Below, piece by piece: positions 23,251 through 37,200 of a stretch of DNA of 64,000 nucleotides. A model generated the notes under the pieces. The model saw only the letters and a program-made list of their open reading frames with translations, searched no databases and was not told the DNA's origin. Positions within the stretch are counted from its first letter, which is position 1. Every line of letters starts with the position of its first letter. Source of the DNA: Strongylocentrotus purpuratus (lineage: Eukaryota > Echinodermata > Echinoidea > Camarodonta > Strongylocentrotidae); NCBI RefSeq assembly GCF_000002235.5, contig NW_022145554.1:1519501-1583500 (forward strand). Direction: 5' to 3'. The position numbers and the translations under genes are program-made.

Positions 23251-23451
23251 CCCTTACCAGACAAAGTTAGTTCTCAAGTATACCGAGTTCTATCAAGTTC
23301 GCTGACATGATAACTAGAGCAATATGGCTCTTAACATCTGGGTCATTTCTGGTAACAAATTCACAATGAAGTTAATTTATATTCTACTTAATATCATTTT
23401 TATTGAACATGTGCAATGAAATTGACATACAAGATACAGTGACCTCGCTTT

Positions 23452-23655
23452 GTGAAAGTTAAGTGGTATTTCATACATTGCATGCAAATCACTGATAACA
23501 TCAAAGAATGGACAGGTCTCACATATTCAGAAGCCAAAAGATTAGCGCAGGATAGAAACAAATGGAGAAAGACGGCAAGAAGATGTGCAGATGTGGTTGC
23601 CAATCGCCAGCAACTGACAGTGGCAGCCAGGTACATGGTGGTAGCATGCTAAACA
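23452..23655 (+). mobile_element. LINE ORF2 extreme C terminus
   Basis: The plus frame reads DNIKEWTGLTYSEAKRLAQD, then RNKWRKTARR. The D-IK-WTGL-Y-EA-RLAQDR--WR pattern is the usual C-terminal end of many non-LTR retrotransposon polyproteins. Upstream coding is absent, so it is 5'-truncated. Confidence 0.65.
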
Positions 23656-23693
23656 TGTACTTTACAAAATGGTAAAAGTCTACAATACACATA

Positions 23694-23960
23694 TGGGTAA
23701 TTCCATAAATTAGTGACCCACTTTGTGACATTTTTGGGGCCCAAGTTACATATCGAACCCACACGTATTTGTGGCTCTGAGCAAAGATTTAAATAGTGGA
23801 GTATGATTGTTAAGTGATTCTAGGTATCGATGCAATACTATATGCTTGGAAATCACTTTACGATTTCACTACAATATGTAAGTCATAACTCAGAGCCACA
23901 AATATGTGTGGGTTCCTTATGTAACAAGGACACCAATTCCCCAATTTATGGAATTACCCA
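23694..23960. mobile_element. TA-target MITE, long inverted ends
   Basis: TGGGTAATTCCATAAATT and its exact complement stand at the ends with TA outside (23692-23693, 23961-23962). A second inverted pair lies inside: GAACCCACACGTATTTGTGG / CCACAAATATGTGTGGGTTC. It is 267 bp and non-coding. Confidence 0.85.
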
Positions 23961-24024
23961 TATATTTGATACATGCACAACAAAAACTGTACGTCTAATG
24001 CACTAACATCCTTGAGAAAGCATT

Positions 24025-24095
24025 AAACCACGTTTGCCACTCTCCACCCAGGTACAAATGTACCCGATATGCCAAAGCGTTACATATTTGGCCAC
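24025..24095 (+). mobile_element. SINE fragment
   Basis: TTTGCCACTCTCCACCCAGG, then TACCCG, matches the body of the SINE at 52769-53104. Only this body segment is present. Confidence 0.5.
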
Positions 24096-25166
24096 CGCCT
24101 AGGATCAGGTTTAGCACTATTTCAGAAGTCACCGTTAATAACATTATAACTACTAGTCCCTGGTGTTGTCACCTTCTATTCACAGGCATAATGCATGATC
24201 ATAGCCCAGTAAAAAATGACCCCCTATTTAGAGTATTTCAAAAACATTTTCCACACAACATGATCGACCCCTTCCTGCATAAAACAGGTACACAATGGGC
24301 TCCTGATACTACTATGTTTTGGATTTGTTGAGTACACATTCACAAAATGTATTTTATTATTGCATCACTTTCTACAAGGCCATTCGCATGTTCTTTTTCT
24401 TGTAAAATTGATACACTAACACCGAAAAGTGGATTGTACTCATCAAGGTGAAAAAGAAGAAAACAGCCTTTTTAGAAGTATTCAATCGTCTGCAAACATT
24501 GCCAAAAATTACCCTCTTTAACCCCAAATTACTTGCTATCTGTCCAGGGCTCAAAACCAACAGGCTAGCCGGGACACGTGAACACCCAACATCTAAGTCC
24601 GGACCGCCCAAATTTGGAAGATTTTACTTAGGGCTCATGCATACAGACTGTAAAAAGTTATATCTGGACCTCTTTTCCATAAGAAAGTTAGTGTGGAGCC
24701 CTGTATCATACATACACAAAGTCAAGATGAAGTGTTAACACAGGAACACTGTCTTACGCCTACCCATACAACTAGACTTCCTACTTTGCTTGCTTCTCTG
24801 GAATTTCAGGATCATCCTGTGGAACTCTTGACTGAGTACAAGGGGGGCTTGCCTCTTGCAAGGCCTGCTTCGACAAAAATATCAAGAACACAACAGAAAG
24901 AAGAAAAAAAATCTAAAAATCTATGGTTGAAGTTAAAACAACATACAGTAGGGAATCTGTTTAATAAAGCTGTTACTGAATATTTAGTTTTGTTAAATGA
25001 GAAATCTTCAATTGTTTTTAAGGCACACAGTATCACTTTATCACATGCTCCCTGCTCAGGTATATATCATCATTATATATTTTCTTAGAATTCCATTAGA
25101 AGCTCTTTAAAGGATCATGCTGTTAATCGAAATTTCATTTTCTAAAATCACATTTACTGAACTGAC
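24096..25166. other. Intergenic, unassigned
   Basis: No gene is supported. CAGGGCTCAAAACC at 24547 looks like a hAT end but has no clear mate. A 131-codon plus-strand ORF at 24693-25088 has no domain pattern and biased AT-driven composition. Confidence 0.3.
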
Positions 25167-25247
25167 CTTTGCAAGCCTTTTAAGAGCGTGACGAAATGAG
25201 TCCAAGTCATAAGTAAGTCCATTGAACCTGAAGTTTCCCTTCTTGAT
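25167..25247 (-). CDS. Possible 3' exon of the LRR gene (27 codons)
   Basis: The acceptor is GTTGTTTTCCTCAG|ATCAAG with a good pyrimidine tract, and the donor AAAG|GTCAGT. The open frame reads IKKGNFRFNGLTYDLDSFRH, then ALKRLAK: 81 bp with phase-0 boundaries like the LRR cassettes. One LRR length is about 27-28 residues, and the L-x-x-L spacing is plausible. It lies downstream, in the gene's direction, of the last cassette. There is no second copy in the window to support it. Confidence 0.4.
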
Positions 25248-28200
25248 CTGAGGAAAACAACCCTGTAGCATATAACAGCAACATTGCTTGTAAACATTGT
25301 ACATGTATCAGTTTCAAGTAAGTGGATCTATTTCATTCCGGCATGTAATCTATTTTCTTGGGGAATATACACTCAAGAGCTACAGTAACATCTTATAAAC
25401 AAAATGAAACTTTCATTTTGTTTATAAGTAGAAAAAAGAAGTATGGAGAATTTTAAAAAGCTAGAGTTAGAAAAAAATTGCACAAAAGATTTACAAACAT
25501 TTCAAAAAGAAAATGATCCAATACATATTGTAATTCCATTCAAACTGTAATATTAATTATAGTTATAACTGCAGTAGTACTGGTAGCAGTATCCACTATA
25601 GCAGTAGTAAATGAATTATTATATTGACATCAAGAAAAACTACCTGTTCAGACAAATCTTTATACTTTTTCTCATACTACAGTGTATTAGGAGATCAGAG
25701 AGCAGCTACAGAGAACAGAAGAGCATTACTTCTATGATTCAACCCTAAAAGAGCTTGGGTGGGTGAAATCTGCCTCCTTTCCTGTAAGCAATGTGTTTGA
25801 GAATAATTCATTTTCAAGATCTGTCCTGACTAAATCGCCTAGAATTTTGTGCATCTTTGATACTAAATTTATAGAATTTAACCAATAGTTACTGTGAAGG
25901 CCCCGGTCCAAGGTCATACAAATTAGGTACCTATTTCCTGGAAGTGGATGGTGATGAAAAATAAGCCGTTATAACTAATATGAAATAAATCAACACACAA
26001 GTACATACACACAGATTGGTAAATTATCCAATTTGACATTATATTTATCTGTGTTTGGCGATGTTTGGTACTAATATCCTGCCTCTAAATGTAAAAATCT
26101 GGTGTAAAAGTCAAAATAGAATATGTGAGCCACCATTTTGATTCATGCAGGATGAAAGAATCATGATAAAAAACAATAATGTTTGAATAATGAAATGACT
26201 TTCCAAATAATTATTTTAAGACAATTTTTTCTTTTCTTATTCTAACCACCACATGCTTATTTGAAAAGTTGATATTTACTTTGTAATCATAACAAGTTTC
26301 AATATTCATCTCTGTTGCAACGCAAGCTCGGACTATACGGAAGGAACGCCCAGTACACTGTATTAGCTGTAATATGTGCCAAAATAAACCCAAGCAAATA
26401 TATGTCATCGTCATCGTACCAAGATATCATTCAAAACTATGAAAAATATCAAAGAAGATAACTACTCAAAATTACCATTAAGGTAAGCATTCCAAGAAAT
26501 GCCACAGAAATAGTGATATTCAAGGAGTTACTGGGTACGTTTTTATTGAAATAGTCCTGCTGCTCATCTATTGTTAGTGCTAATCACTATGCTTGAATCC
26601 ACAGCTATACTTCTTTTAAAGGGATAGTTGAGTTCTGTTTTCAGACCACAAATGCCTTCAAAGTGCATGATTATTGCTCTTATTCATATCTATGACATTT
26701 CTAGTGCCCTTTTAGAACCTAAAATTGCTATGAAGGTAATTTTAGACCCCAAAATGTGTGAAATTTAGCCAATACGATCCTACCAATTCAGCTCCACTAT
26801 AAAAAAAATATGGTGACCGTTAATTAATCATTTGATTAAAAATAACAATACATGGGCCGGCTGGTTGTGCGTAATATAACCAACACAAAAATGCCAACAA
26901 AAAAGCCAACATCGGCATTGGCTGAAATACAACATAAAAGGCGCAATTTCGTTTTTTCAACGGCTTTTTCAAATTATCTAATATTTGTGGTCGTACACAA
27001 GTATTAGAAATCGTTATATTTATGGATATTTCAGCCGTCTCTGAACCGATTTTGATCAAACAAAGATGATTTTGTCATTTAAATTGTATGTTCTTTCAAA
27101 TTTGACACTCAGTTTTTCATTATCTCACAAAAAAATATGTTGTGTAGCGCCCTCTGCAACAGAACTCAACTATCCCTTTAACCGCAGAGGACAGTAGAGT
27201 GGGTTCTAGTGTAGTGATCGAGATGAACAGTTCATGTGTAAGAACCTCCCAGCAGGCCCATTCCGATAAAAATGTACCTAGCCATTTCTTGGACGACTAT
27301 TGAATACTTTAAATAGTTCAAGTCTGTTTACAAAATATTGAGTAGTTGTTGTCTTTCTCATTAGGCTCTCAGATATAGTTTTGATCATATACCTCATGTC
27401 TAGATTCTAGGCCTATGATTGGTCAAATTTGCATGTCAAATTCACTTTGGACTACCGGGCGGTATAGTGAAAAATATATTATTATTACTTATACTACGCT
27501 TTTCCCATAAGGAAATTTTGTTTGGTGTACATGTTTGATATGGTCCTGGACACGCGCCCGCGTATCTAAATTCACATAGCTACATGCGCGCGTACAAAGA
27601 CATAACTATGCCCGGCCAATATTTTTCACCATACCGTCCAGCAGTTCGTAGTGAAATTCATGCCCGCAAATTTGACCAATCAGATGCCTAGAATCTAGAC
27701 ATGCAGTATATAAAAGTAAATATATTAGGTTTTAAAAGAAACACAAGTTATTTCGACTAAAAAGAAAAGCACTAAACCTTACCAAACATGAATGAAAATA
27801 AGTTCATATGAGATATATTCTGAGATTTGCCAAGGTATATATATATATGCATGTATATTCAAAGGTAATTTGGCTACTACAATGACATTCAAGCATATTA
27901 ATCTGAAAATTCAAAGCTAACAACAGTAATAGATATACACTGTATCAGATGTTTTCAGACGCATCTACATGTGCACAATGAAATCATTACTGCTCTTTCT
28001 TTTTTACTTTCAATGACCCTCTCCATGACATTTAAATTAGAACGCACATACCTGTAAGGGTGATGAACTTGCTTTCAATGTAGAGTAGAACATGTCACTA
28101 AGATTCATATCAAGTGTCAGGTCAGTCAGCTTTGGCATAGAACACAGTGCCTCTGCTAGGTGATGTGATTCAGCTGGTGTTAGATATTCCACATCATCAA

Positions 28201-31200
28201 GCTTGAGAGTCTGGACCTGCATTGTTTTTTAATATAGTCAAGTAACTCATCTATACGTGCATACATTTTTTTTAATACTAATTCCTCACTGTATTCTTAC
28301 ATTTCACACCAATTCCATTAATTACATAGTTTTTTAACAAAAATAAATGAATAGATTTAGTTTGAAACTCATTTCTTGTCTATCAAAAAAAAGGACATAC
28401 TTAAGTTTCTATGCAGAGGAGTGTTTAGTATAAGTGATTTTGTTTACACATTATATTACTGGTATGTATTCTTTATGGGGCTTCCGACCTGTTTGCATTG
28501 ATAAACTTGTCCTACTCCCACTAACCCTGACATTAATAGTAACCAGAAATATGCTAAGGTACTTATAACTCTGGATTTCATGTGCACAAGACCCCTAAGT
28601 CAGGAGGTTTGTTGCTATGGTACAGTTTGGTAATTCTAGCCTTTATTGAATTTGGCGATTAAAAATCTATATCATATATTTTTCCTATTAATCAAACTGG
28701 CAAAAGGTTGGATATTGATTATTGATCAAAACAATGTCAATTGTATACACTTTTCACTTTCAACTGAATCAGCTAGTACATGTGTAGTTTGCTTTTGTTC
28801 CATATTTCATGACTGTTCCAATATACTGTGGCATAACCGGGCTCTGCCGGGGTAGCGTTCTGCCTTGCAGTCTCTCAAAACCCGGTCCACGCTCTCGACA
28901 ATCATTCATCAAAGATCTCTCAATGGGCTCTCACAAAAGTATATTGTGTGAGAAAAACGTGGACTAGCTCTTATTCACTTACTCCCGCAATCACTAGGGC
29001 ACTTTAGCAACGAGATGGTACGCACAGGAGACGGTAACGCGAGCGAAAAAAACAAACTGCGCATGCGCGAACCTGAAATCTCTCCGTCCCGTCGATTTTC
29101 GGAACGGTACTCGGCCAACATAGCGTTCGTTCCCTAAACACGACATAAGAGAGAGAGCTGACAAAAAATCTGTATCTAGATCTAACAATGCCGGGGCACT
29201 ACCATGACTACTGAAGATAAAAACAGGGAATCTACTAGTGTTTCCAATGTCTGTTCGGTATATATACCTCAATCTACAATAAATTGATGGTTTGGCCGTT
29301 GAAGCCTACTTTGGGGCCCTTTTTCATCGTTATGCATGACGTGCCTGCACGCTGTGCACTACATACCACCGCCGGGTCTATTGCCCCGGCGCTCTGGCCA
29401 AGCCTCAAGAGCACTAGCACCAAAAGGCAGCAGGCGTGCAGTTCAGCGCGGGAATTGGATACGGACATTGCGTCCCCGTCGCCTTTAGCAGACGGCGAAA
29501 GCGCATAAATATTACGACGGTAACAAGAGTGCGAGACCCGTCACAGTTGGTTAAACACTCCGTCTCCTGTGCTTTCCGTCTCGTTGCTAAAGCGCCCTAA
29601 TGAATATCTGACAGGAACTCAAGAACAACACTTGCACAGTATCTGCAGTTCAAGTAACTTTACTCGTTCCTGGTGCATTGTTTTGCATTTGTTAGATAGC
29701 AAGAGAAAAGGAAGAGGGTTATGTTTCATTTTAACTTTAACACTGCATCCCTGAACTATCATAAACACAAAATATTTCCATAGTAACAAAACAACATACA
29801 ACTTAATTTGTAAAGTGCAACATAAGAACTCGAATAGAGTGAAAGAACAAAAGAAGTAGAGGGAGAACAAATGAAAATATGAGTTTGAAGACAAAGGGTG
29901 AAGGGTAGAAGGAATGCAGGATTTAAGATGAACAAGATAAGGCACAATTCATCACAGGTACATAGGTAAAAACAAAATACATTGGCTGTAATTGCAAAGT
30001 ACAGACTGCTTAGGCGAGGCGTCAAAAATAAATATACCAGCCAGCGGCAGCTAACTGCACTTGTGCGTCCTGGCTGCATTTTTTAAATTAGCTCAGCCGG
30101 CTACCGCTGGCGGTAGGAAATGGCATTCAAAAGCATGCGCCGGCTGCCGCCTTTCGAATGGAAACCGAGCCTCAGATTCCAGCCTGGCGCAAGCCGACTG
30201 GGCTAATAAAAGAGAAATAATTGCCCCAGCCAGGCTTCGGTCGTAATTGCAGCCTCGATGCGCCAATACGTGAGGCGGCAGCCTGCTGGTATCGATATTT
30301 TTGACGCCTCGCCTTAGTTTGGGTTTATGGCAAGATTAAATAAGTTGGGCCTTGATGGATTCCTAGTTCTCGCGGGATTTCTCCTAGAGGCTGGGACAGG
30401 AACCTTTCGTGGTGCAGGTACAGTGTGTTCAACAAGTTCCGAAGCTTCCCTGTCGACGGGGTCAACCTCCTCTTCCTCTCCTAAAGCTGACATGCAAGTT
30501 GGCTAGAAGCGTCCTGCTCAACCTTCGAGCTGACTTACACTCGCTTCTAACTAGGAGTCCGTAGGGCTGAAGAGTGCCACTTCGTAGGGTTTCAACCTGT
30601 CCACATGAACTACCTTCAAGTGCCGTACACTCGAGCCGATGTCTGCATTCGTTTCTATCCAATAGAACCTCAACTCCTCAAGCGAACCTTATCTCTGGTC
30701 TTGTTCATGCCAAGGTATCCACTAGGCTTGCCACCATGCAATTCCTTTACAACGACCTCTCGAAGCTTAGCTTATGAGACAACATTCAGTTACCCTATGG
30801 CCTTGGTCACTATTCCCATTTCCTGTCGAGAACGCCTTGCTTCATTTCCAGTTGGGCTCACTTCCTCCAAGGGCTTCTCCACCCTGGACTTTGAAGCCAT
30901 TGCTGACCAATCCGGTCGGTCCCCTGACCGCTGCTTTGCTTCCAGGATCCACGTCGTACTGAAGGATCTTGCGCCTGATCTTGGCTCATCTGCTCATTCC
31001 TGATGCTGAGTTCTATCATAACTGTCCTTGCCTCCGCATAGCTATCTCGGGGTACCTCCACTTTCGGTGCTACTTGTTTATCAGAGATTGCTGACTCCTT
31101 GAAGTTCCGCTTACACGCACTGAGGACAATTGGTCACTGCCTTCGCCTTCACACGAAACATTGGTTAGTGAGCGTCCAGAACTGTGCACGGTTTTGAAGT

Positions 31201-34200
31201 CGCACTCTGCTATCACTTGCAGCCACCGAGCCATCGGTCCCTGCAAATCTCGGAAATGTATTAATCAAATCAAAGTTCCCGATGATCATTCCTGACCTCA
31301 AATCTCTGACCTTAATATAGGCAAAACTCTAACGGGCGCTATATTACTATTTTCTAAGAGTTATTGGTTCTTCATCTTAGACTGTCGAAGATCATCACCT
31401 CCACGCTGAACCTGTGCTGCAAGCATCTCAATTTCATCCTCTATAGTCACTCGTTGAGCAGCCATTATAAATTTTATAATGTAAAAACACAAAACTCGCA
31501 ATACTCACAATGTATAGGTGCTATATCTGCCGGCGCCTATACAGGCGCTATCTCTCCTACGTGTAGGCGCTGTCACTGCCGGCGCCTGTATAGGCGCTAT
31601 ACCTAACACGTATCTAGGCGCTATTACCGCCGGAGCCTATTTAGGCGCTATACCTTACACGTAGCTAGGCGCTATCACTGCCGGCGCCTATATAGACGTT
31701 ATACCTTCAACGTGTAGGTGCTGTCACTGCCCGGCGCCTATATAGGCGTTATACCTTCAACGTGTAGGTGCTATCACTGCCGGCGCCTATATAGGCGCTA
31801 TACCTAACACGTAGCTAGGCGCTATCACTGCCGGCGCCTATATAGGCACTATACCTCCAACGTGTAGGGACTGTCACTGCCGGCGCCTATATAGGCGCTT
31901 TACCTAACACGTATAGGTGCTCTCACTGCCGCTCTTCCTTCGCCTACACACAGGCAAAACTCCACTCTCTACTTTAGGTGCTGTGCCATTGTATGTATAG
32001 GCGCCAATCTACTTCCGGGTTCGCTGTTGGGGGAGTTCGTTCTGAGCTGCTACAGCCATGTTGCTTCAATCCCAACCGCTGCCACCAGTGTGGCGTAACC
32101 GGGCTCTGCCGGGGTAGAGTTCTGCCTTGCAGTTTCTCAAAACCCGGTCCACGCTCTCGACAGTCGTTCATCAACTATATCTCTCAATGGGCTCTCACAA
32201 AAGTATATCGTGTAAGAAAAACATGGACTAGCTCTCTTTCACTTACTCCCGCAATCACTGAATATCTGACAGGAACTCAAGAACAACACTTGCACAGTAT
32301 CTGCAGTTCAGGTAACTTTACTCGTTCCTGGTAACGGACCTGTCGCAATGACAGGTCAACGCTGACTCTAACCATAGACATGCTCTGACTGACATCTCAC
32401 GATGTACACATATATATTTCACAATTAACTAGAACACCCTCTATGTCTTACTAAATTACTGGACTAGTTATGCCACAATACCAAGGGAATGGCCTTAAAA
32501 AAACGGTGTTTGGAAAAGAAACATATATATATGCCGCATATAATCATTACTGCTCTTTCTTTCTTTCAATGTCCCTCTCCATGACATTTACATTAGGACG
32601 CACATACCTGTATGGATGATGCACTTGCTTCCAATGCAGAGTAAAACTCCTCATTGAGATCCATATCAAGTGTCAGGTCAGTCAGCTTTGGCATAGAACA
32701 CAGTGATTCTGCTAGGTGATGTGATTCGGCTGGTTCGAGATATCCCTCATCATCAAGCTTGAGTGTCTGGACCTACATTGTTTGTGAATAATAGTTAATC
32801 AATAATTATAGGCAATCCTAAAGCGCTTTTTAGAAATTCTATTCTGAGGCGCATTAATTATTTTTTAATTAATTATCAAGTATAAACCCATCTATACATG
32901 CATACATTTTATTTACTAATTCCTCACTGTATTCTTACATTTCACACAAATCCCATTAATTACATAGCTGCAATCATTAAAAACTTCTCTACAAAACTAA
33001 ATAAATAGATTTTATTTTCAAACTCATTTCTCATCTATTGAAAAGAAAAACACACTAAAGTTAACATGGAGAGGAGAATTTAGTAAAAGTGATTTTTAAA
33101 AAAAATAAATGTTATAAGTCTACTTTAACCACTTGACTGCTAATGGCTTAAAATATGTTCATACCGCCTGTGCTACAGCATTTTTGCACTGTACAAAAAC
33201 TTCACAAAAAAACGTACACTGCACACACAAAAAGCCGGTATTTTTCTAGAAGAGCGCCATATACTGTTTGAGACCTGTATAACATCATTGCAGTGCTAAT
33301 TACACATAAGGGCTAGGCCTTATGCAGTGCTACGGTCTTGAAAGTGCAATGCACTAAGCACGTACATGTACGTGGTGCGCACAGACATGCAAAAGCGAGA
33401 ACACGTACATGTACGTGGTGAGCAGTCAAGTGGTTAAAGAGCTTTGAAACCTGTTTGCATTGAAAAGTCCTACTCCTAATAACACTGAAATTAATAGTAC
33501 CCAGAAATATGCATTTCCTATTAATGTATTAAAGGTATTTATAACTCAGGATTTCATGTGCGCAAGACCTCTAAGTCAGGGATTTTGTTGCTATGGTACT
33601 GTTTGGTAATTCAAGACTTTATTGAAATTGGCTCTTAAAAACCTTATGATATATTTTTCCTATCAATCAAACTGGGAAAAGGTTGACATGATTATCGATC
33701 AAAACACTGTCAATCTTAAAAACATTTGACTTTCAACTGAATCAGCCAGCAGATGTGTAGTTTGCTTTTATTCCATGTCTCACGACTGTTTCAATATACC
33801 AAGTGAATGGCCATTAAAACAGCGTGTTTGGAGAATTTTTTTTATCTCCATGTGCCCAATACAATGATTACTGTCCTTTCCTTCTTTCAATGTCCCTCTC
33901 CATGACATTTACATTAGGACGCACGTACCTGTATGGATGATGCACTTGCTTCCAATGCAGAGTAGAACTCCTCAGTGAGACACTTTTTAAGTGTCAGGTC
34001 AGTCAGGTTTGGCATAGAACATAGTGCTCCTGTTAGGTGATGTGATGAGGCTGTTGTGAGATATCGTACATCATCAAGCTTGAGAGTCTGGACCTGCATT
34101 GTTTGTGAATATTAAGCAAATAATTACTGTTGGTGAAGGTGATGGGACAAACTATCACTTCCAAGGCGATCTGGATGAAGCTATCTTTCCGAAGCGAAGC

Positions 34201-37200
34201 TGAGGAAAGATAGCATATACATTCAGATCGCCGAGGAAGTGATAGTTTGCCATCGCCTGAAACCAAAAGGTGATTATTTGCTTTATATTCCACATCGGAA
34301 ACATTTCACTTCTTCCGTCATTTTAGAGATACAAGCCATCAATTAACATCCTGCAAACGGTGTACAAAACGTAAAGTGTATGCAGTATGGTGGTGTGACC
34401 ATTGTTCGCACGTGACCAGAGTTCGCGTACTAACACTAAATGCGCTTAAAGAGGAGAGCAATACGCAGCGTATACAATTTAAGTGCGTTGCACTGTGTAG
34501 ATAGTAGTTCTATCTTCAGTGAAAGTGGGTTACACTGTGTAGATAGTACTACTATCTGCACAGTGCAACAAACTTTTCTTCTCCCATCTATGATGGGCGA
34601 CCTATCTTGCATCACATGATTTACTATTGACCAATCGTAGAGCAAGATTCTTAGTATGTGGAATATAAAGTCAAATAACTCATCTATATATGCATGTATT
34701 TTATTTCTAATGCCTCACTGTATTCTTACATCTCACACAAATCCCATTTTAGTTGCATGCATAAAAACATTCTCAACAAATATAAATGAAAATTTTTATT
34801 TTTAAATTCATTTCTTGTCTATTTAAAAAAAGAACTCACTGAACATTCTATGGATAGGAGAATTTAGTAATAGTGATTTTTAAATATAAATTCTAAAAGG
34901 ATTCTTTATGGGGCTTCTAACTTGTGTATTATATATTTGCTGATAATGTATTAAAGGTATTCATAACTCAGGATCTTATGTGCACAAGACCCCTTAGTCA
35001 GGAGGTATGATGCTATGGTACAGTTTGGTAAATCAAGACCTTATTGAAATTGGCTCTTAAAAAACTATGATACATTTTCCCTATCAGTCAAGCCACAAAA
35101 ATGTTTGATATTGATTGTTGATCAAAACATTGTCGATCTTAAAACACTTGACTTTTAACTGAATCAGCGAGCCTATATGTGCAGTAGCTGCTTTAATTCC
35201 ATGTTTCATGACTGTTCCAATATACCAAGTGAATGGCCTTTAAAACAGGGTGTTTGGAGAAGAAAAAAATTATCTCCATGTGCCCAATACAATGACTACT
35301 GTCCTTTCCTTCTTTCAATGTCCCTCTCCATGACATTTACATTAGGACGCACGTACCTGTATGGATGATGCACTTGCTTCCAATGCAGAGTAGAACTCCT
35401 CATTGAGATCCATTCTAAGTGTCAGGTCAGTTAGGTATGGCATAGAACACAGTGCTTCTGCTAGGTGATGTGATTCAGCTGGCAGAATACGATACCTTCC
35501 ATGAAGCTTGAGAGTCTGGACCTGCATTGTTTGTGAATATACTCAAGTTAACTCATCTAGACATGCTTAAATTTTATTTACTAATGCCTCACTGTATTCT
35601 TACATTTCACGCAAATCCCATTAATTAGTTAAATCAGAACTGATTCTATTACTTACTCTGTAAATCTATGTATCTACCTATCATTGCTTAGTCCTCCAGA
35701 CAAGCAAACCATCGAGAGAAAAACACATGTACATGTTACATAATACACAATATACCTGTATCCTGGGGGAGTACCAAGCTTCGACGGCAAGACAATGCTA
35801 TGCTACATAGCTCCCCATGTCGCACAATTGTGCATACCCCACCAACCAAAAAATTACTTTTTTTTTTACGAGGGCTCTTTTCAGATTTTCCCTTAAAAAA
35901 ATAGCCCCCCTTAATTATTTTGCGGTGGCTATTTTGGAGCTCAGGGGGGCTTTTTTTTTTAAACACGGTTTTACCTACTTAAATTCCAAGCAAAGGCAAA
36001 TATACATACAATTGTAGCGTACATCTGTCATGTAGAGTATTGCAGACATTCAGAATACCCACGATTTATTCACTTTGTGTTTAAACGCGTGGCTTACTAT
36101 GTGATTTACATATATATGTAACTAAAACTTGTCAAAAGGAGTATTTTGTTCAACTGTTCGTTTTTATTAAATATTATCACTGACACGCAGGCTAGGAATT
36201 TTTTTTTTTTATGGGGGCTACTTTTCCCCATTGCCTAAAAAAACCAAGGGGCTACTTTAAGAAAAGTGGGAGCTACTTTTGAAAAAAGGGGGCTACTTTC
36301 AAATTGTACGCTGTAACAATAAGTGTGTTTTTCCTTAGCCATCATACTACTAGCAACCAAATTGGTAGGTAATATGTTATTTAGTGTTTTTTTTCTGTCC
36401 CGAATCGTTATCAAGGACAATGCAATCCCATTTTTAAAAAAATGTAACTCAGTTTAAAATCGTGTTATTTATAACATTTTCACCATAATGTGAGTAAATG
36501 TTTTTACTGTTGTCCCACATACCGATGTATTTGTTATAACGAAACATGCAAATTCATGGCCATATTTTTTTTTCATAGACTCTAATTCTAAAGGCCAAGC
36601 CAAAGCTAGTTTCATTTCGTAGACAGAAATTGATGCCATCACTCAATGACAATGGGCTTGGCATCGATCGTATATAAATAATATAATTTAATTAAACAGT
36701 TGTAAGAAAAATTCTGAGGTATAGGAACATCATTTATATATTTATTTATGGTATTTTTATAACAAAATTCAATTTCTGTCTACGAAACCAGCTTTATACC
36801 AATTTTACAGGAAAAAATCTGGCATTGATTTTGCACGTTTCGTTATAACAAATATATCGGTACGTGGGACAACAGTAAAAATATACTTGCATTTAATGGT
36901 TTTAACTTATAAATAACACAATTTTAGACGGAATAACTTTTTTTTAATGGGATTGCATTGTCCATGATAAAAATTCGGGTCAGAAAAAAGACAAAATAAA
37001 CATATTACTTACCAATATGGTCGCTAGCAGTTCAGGACTCGTCACTCGCAAATACTTATTTGCTTCATACTACGAGCGCGCGCCCCGCTGGAACTGAGCT
37101 TGTTTACGTTTCTGTGTATTGTGAATGTGTGCAAACTGCGTATGCATTATCTGCACGAAACTACTACGTACTCCGTATTTGGCGGCCTGGCGGCCAGGAG

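Larger units (their letters stand above)
28828..32475 (-). mobile_element. Ty3/Gypsy LTR retrotransposon, broken
   Basis: The LTRs begin TGTGGC(A/G)TAACCGGGC and end GTTATGCCACA. The left LTR is 28828 to about 29672 (itself carrying a MITE and missing its far end). The right LTR is 32088-32475. A 4-bp ATAC flanks the whole. Sister introns show the uninterrupted CCAATATACCAAG site. Minus-strand remnants of pol (protease/RT side poorly preserved, an integrase-like zinc-finger region and integrase tail) lie at about 30390-31060. It is clearly dead, with many breaks and large losses including gag. A Harbinger-like MITE (30013-30313) and a minisatellite (31515-31925) lie within. LTR divergence suggests middle age, younger than the cassette duplication. 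Confidence 0.8.

Noticed and set aside
24547-24610. hAT-like end CAGGGCTCAAAACC
   Set aside because: No mate end and no 8-bp duplication were found nearby.
24693-25088. 131-codon plus-strand ORF
   Set aside because: No domain pattern, AT-driven composition, no splice support and no second copy; kept only as unassigned intergenic sequence.
25732-25917. Minus-strand ORF with a coding-like look
   Set aside because: Hydrophobic spacing is suggestive but there are no consensus splice sites at its edges and no homologue could be named.
31500-31930. CRISPR-like direct repeat array
   Set aside because: Units are contiguous and near-identical over their whole length with no unique spacers, and the context is a eukaryotic retrotransposon; it is a minisatellite.
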